Source: Odoribacter splanchnicus DSM 20712 (GTDB lineage: Bacteria; Bacteroidota; Bacteroidia; Bacteroidales; Marinifilaceae). Taken from it: DNA of 64,000 bases. This document shows, in pieces, positions 63,139-64,000 of the stretch. How positions within the stretch are numbered: the first letter of the stretch is position 1; each line of letters opens with the position of its first letter. The notes under the pieces are model-generated. The model ran no database searches, was not told where the DNA came from, and saw nothing but the letters and a program-made list of their open reading frames with translations. The stretch is taken from NCBI RefSeq assembly GCF_000190535.1, contig NC_015160.1, forward strand, positions 1,550,001 through 1,614,000, in the 5' to 3' direction. The position numbers were made by a program, and so were the translations under genes.

Positions 63139-63252
63139 ATGCATACATCTCACACTTACCACTGTCATGAGCACGATGCTCACAAAGAGCATACTCACGG
63201 GCGTATATTTTTTAGGTATCGCGCACAGCAAATAATAGACATATCATATTAG
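63139..63252 (+). CDS. 37-residue His-rich peptide
   Basis: A short frame from ATG at 63139 to TAG at 63250-63252, preceded by AGAAAAAGAT as a possible ribosome site. The first 20 residues hold eight His and one Cys (MHTSHTYHCHEHDAHKEHTH). A basic, aromatic stretch follows (GRIFFRYRAQQ). The region resembles metal-binding tails of cation transporters. It may be a real metal-binding peptide or the 5' end of a truncated transporter gene. Its place between the ZIP gene and the methyltransferase is suggestive. Confidence 0.5.
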   Translation: MHTSHTYHCHEHDAHKEHTHGRIFFRYRAQQIIDISY

Positions 63253-63282
63253 TAAGAAAAGACTTAAAAACAAAGAATAATT

Positions 63283-63936
63283 ATGAGCATAATAAAAAAC
63301 ATCTTTCAAAACTTCCGCAAACCCAAGAATAGCTTTATGGGCAGGTGCATTGTGAAAATGATGAACCAAGGGCATAACCGGATTTCTCTTTGGTGCATTG
63401 ACAACTTCGTAAAACTTTCCGGTGGCGAAACGGTGCTCGATATCGGTTGTGGCGGTGGGCAAAACGTAGCTAATTTCATCAAACGAACTCATGGATTAGT
63501 TTGCGGCATGGATTATTCACCCACGTGCGTGGACATTGCGAGTCGCAAGAACAAGGCGGCTATCAGTCAGGGACGAGCATCTATAGTAGAAGCGAATGTT
63601 TCAAACATTCCTTTTGACGATAACCGCTTCGATATTGTAACCGCTTTCGAAACTATCTACTTTTGGAATGATATAGTGGAAAACTTCAAGGAAGTATTGC
63701 GTGTATTGAAACCCGAAGGAAGGTTCTACATCTGCAACGAGGCATGCAGCGAGGAAGGCAATGAAAAGTGGGTGAGGAATATCGACCTGCGCATTTACTC
63801 ACCCATAGAAATACAAAGAATGCTGGAACAAGCGGGATTTATAAATGTGACCTACGACATCTCGCCGGAGAGCCAATCGCAACGAATATGCGTGCAAGCG
63901 ACAAAACAACCGATGATGAAACCAATAGACAGATGA
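63283..63936 (+). CDS. class I SAM-dependent methyltransferase
   Basis: A 217-residue enzyme. The SAM loop is VLDIGCGGGQNV (near residue 50). Then come the acidic strand-2 end GMDYSPTCVDIA, DNRFDIVTAFETIYFW (motif for strand 4) and the catalytic-face segment LKPEGRFYICNEA. It is of the UbiE/Methyltransf_11 type. The substrate is not visible. It is the third gene after the ZIP transporter; a role in making or changing a metal-binding small molecule is possible, but unproved. Confidence 0.88.
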   Translation: MSIIKNIFQNFRKPKNSFMGRCIVKMMNQGHNRISLWCIDNFVKLSGGETVLDIGCGGGQNVANFIKRTHGLVCGMDYSPTCVDIASRKNKAAISQGRASIVEANVSNIPFDDNRFDIVTAFETIYFWNDIVENFKEVLRVLKPEGRFYICNEACSEEGNEKWVRNIDLRIYSPIEIQRMLEQAGFINVTYDISPESQSQRICVQATKQPMMKPIDR

Positions 63937-64000
63937 GCATCAATAAATATACCCCGATACATCGGGTTCTGACTACCTATCCGCAGTTGATTCATCGACT
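63933..64000 (+). CDS. start of a further gene, cut by the window end
   Basis: An ATG at 63933 overlaps the methyltransferase stop (ATGA). The frame is open to the end of the window (MSINKYTPIHRVLTTYPQLI). Too short to identify, but the overlap fits the tight packing of this unit. Confidence 0.45.
   Translation, partial: MSINKYTPIHRVLTTYPQLIHR

Noticed and set aside
1..64000. CRISPR arrays, rRNA and tRNA genes
   Set aside because: No regularly spaced repeats with unique spacers and no rRNA or tRNA sequence could be recognised on either strand.

Overview
The window is a stretch of a Bacteroidales chromosome. An Odoribacteraceae-like genome is my best guess, from recall of protein style only. 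The supporting signs are the Bacteroidetes promoter box TAnnTTTG in front of many genes, several six-bladed beta-propeller lipoproteins next to an NVEALA-type small exported protein, a Bacteroidetes-style dcw cluster with FtsL_2-like and PASTA-type FtsI proteins, and a Bacteroides-type integrative element at the right end. I see no rRNA, tRNA or CRISPR array.

Layout. 1-6 kb: the 3' part of ftsK, a CPBP membrane protease, a secreted papain-like (bleomycin hydrolase family) peptidase and a flavodiiron protein (FprA). 6.4-9.9 kb: lipoproteins (two beta-propellers, a possibly truncated carboxypeptidase-regulatory-like protein, a CxxC thioredoxin-like protein). 9.9-17.4 kb: two paralogous response regulator/histidine kinase pairs on the minus strand. 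They flank an NVEALA-type peptide gene, a propeller lipoprotein, decayed copies of the same kind of promoter/start module, a set of similar hairpins and an O-antigen-ligase-like membrane protein. The first kinase carries an in-frame TAG. 18-22 kb: signal peptidase I, an NfnAB-like fusion flavoprotein, and an eIF1/SUI1-like factor. 22-33 kb: an efflux operon (TolC-HlyD-two FtsX-type permeases) divergent from an NtrC-type regulator and kinase, with a clear sigma-54 promoter and tandem upstream sites but no ATPase gene. 33-40.5 kb: dacB, xseB, xseA, a MORN protein, engB, rmuC and a DEAD-box helicase.

40.7-57.5 kb is the division and cell wall cluster on the minus strand: mraZ-rsmH-ftsL-ftsI-murE-mraY-murD-ftsW-murG-murC-ftsQ-ftsA-ftsZ-ftsZ. 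It ends in two tandem, divergent ftsZ paralogues. Upstream of mraZ are three 10-bp direct repeats that match the MraZ-box pattern. murF and ddl are not in the cluster.

From about 57.5 kb to the end lies the start of an integrative element. It has a 46-bp perfect palindrome, an 11-bp-phased A/T-rich array, a tyrosine recombinase, two excisionase-like HTH proteins and a DUF3876-like protein. A cargo region follows: TetR regulator, Cys-rich small protein, an unknown 67-residue protein, ZIP metal transporter, a 37-residue His-rich peptide, a methyltransferase and the start of another gene. The cargo looks like a metal-related cassette whose chemistry I cannot name.

Two families of short tandem repeats recur between genes: an octamer (GAGTTGCT/GAGTTACT) and a heptamer (AGGCTAAA/AGGTAAAA). 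Both run into stop codons of genes.
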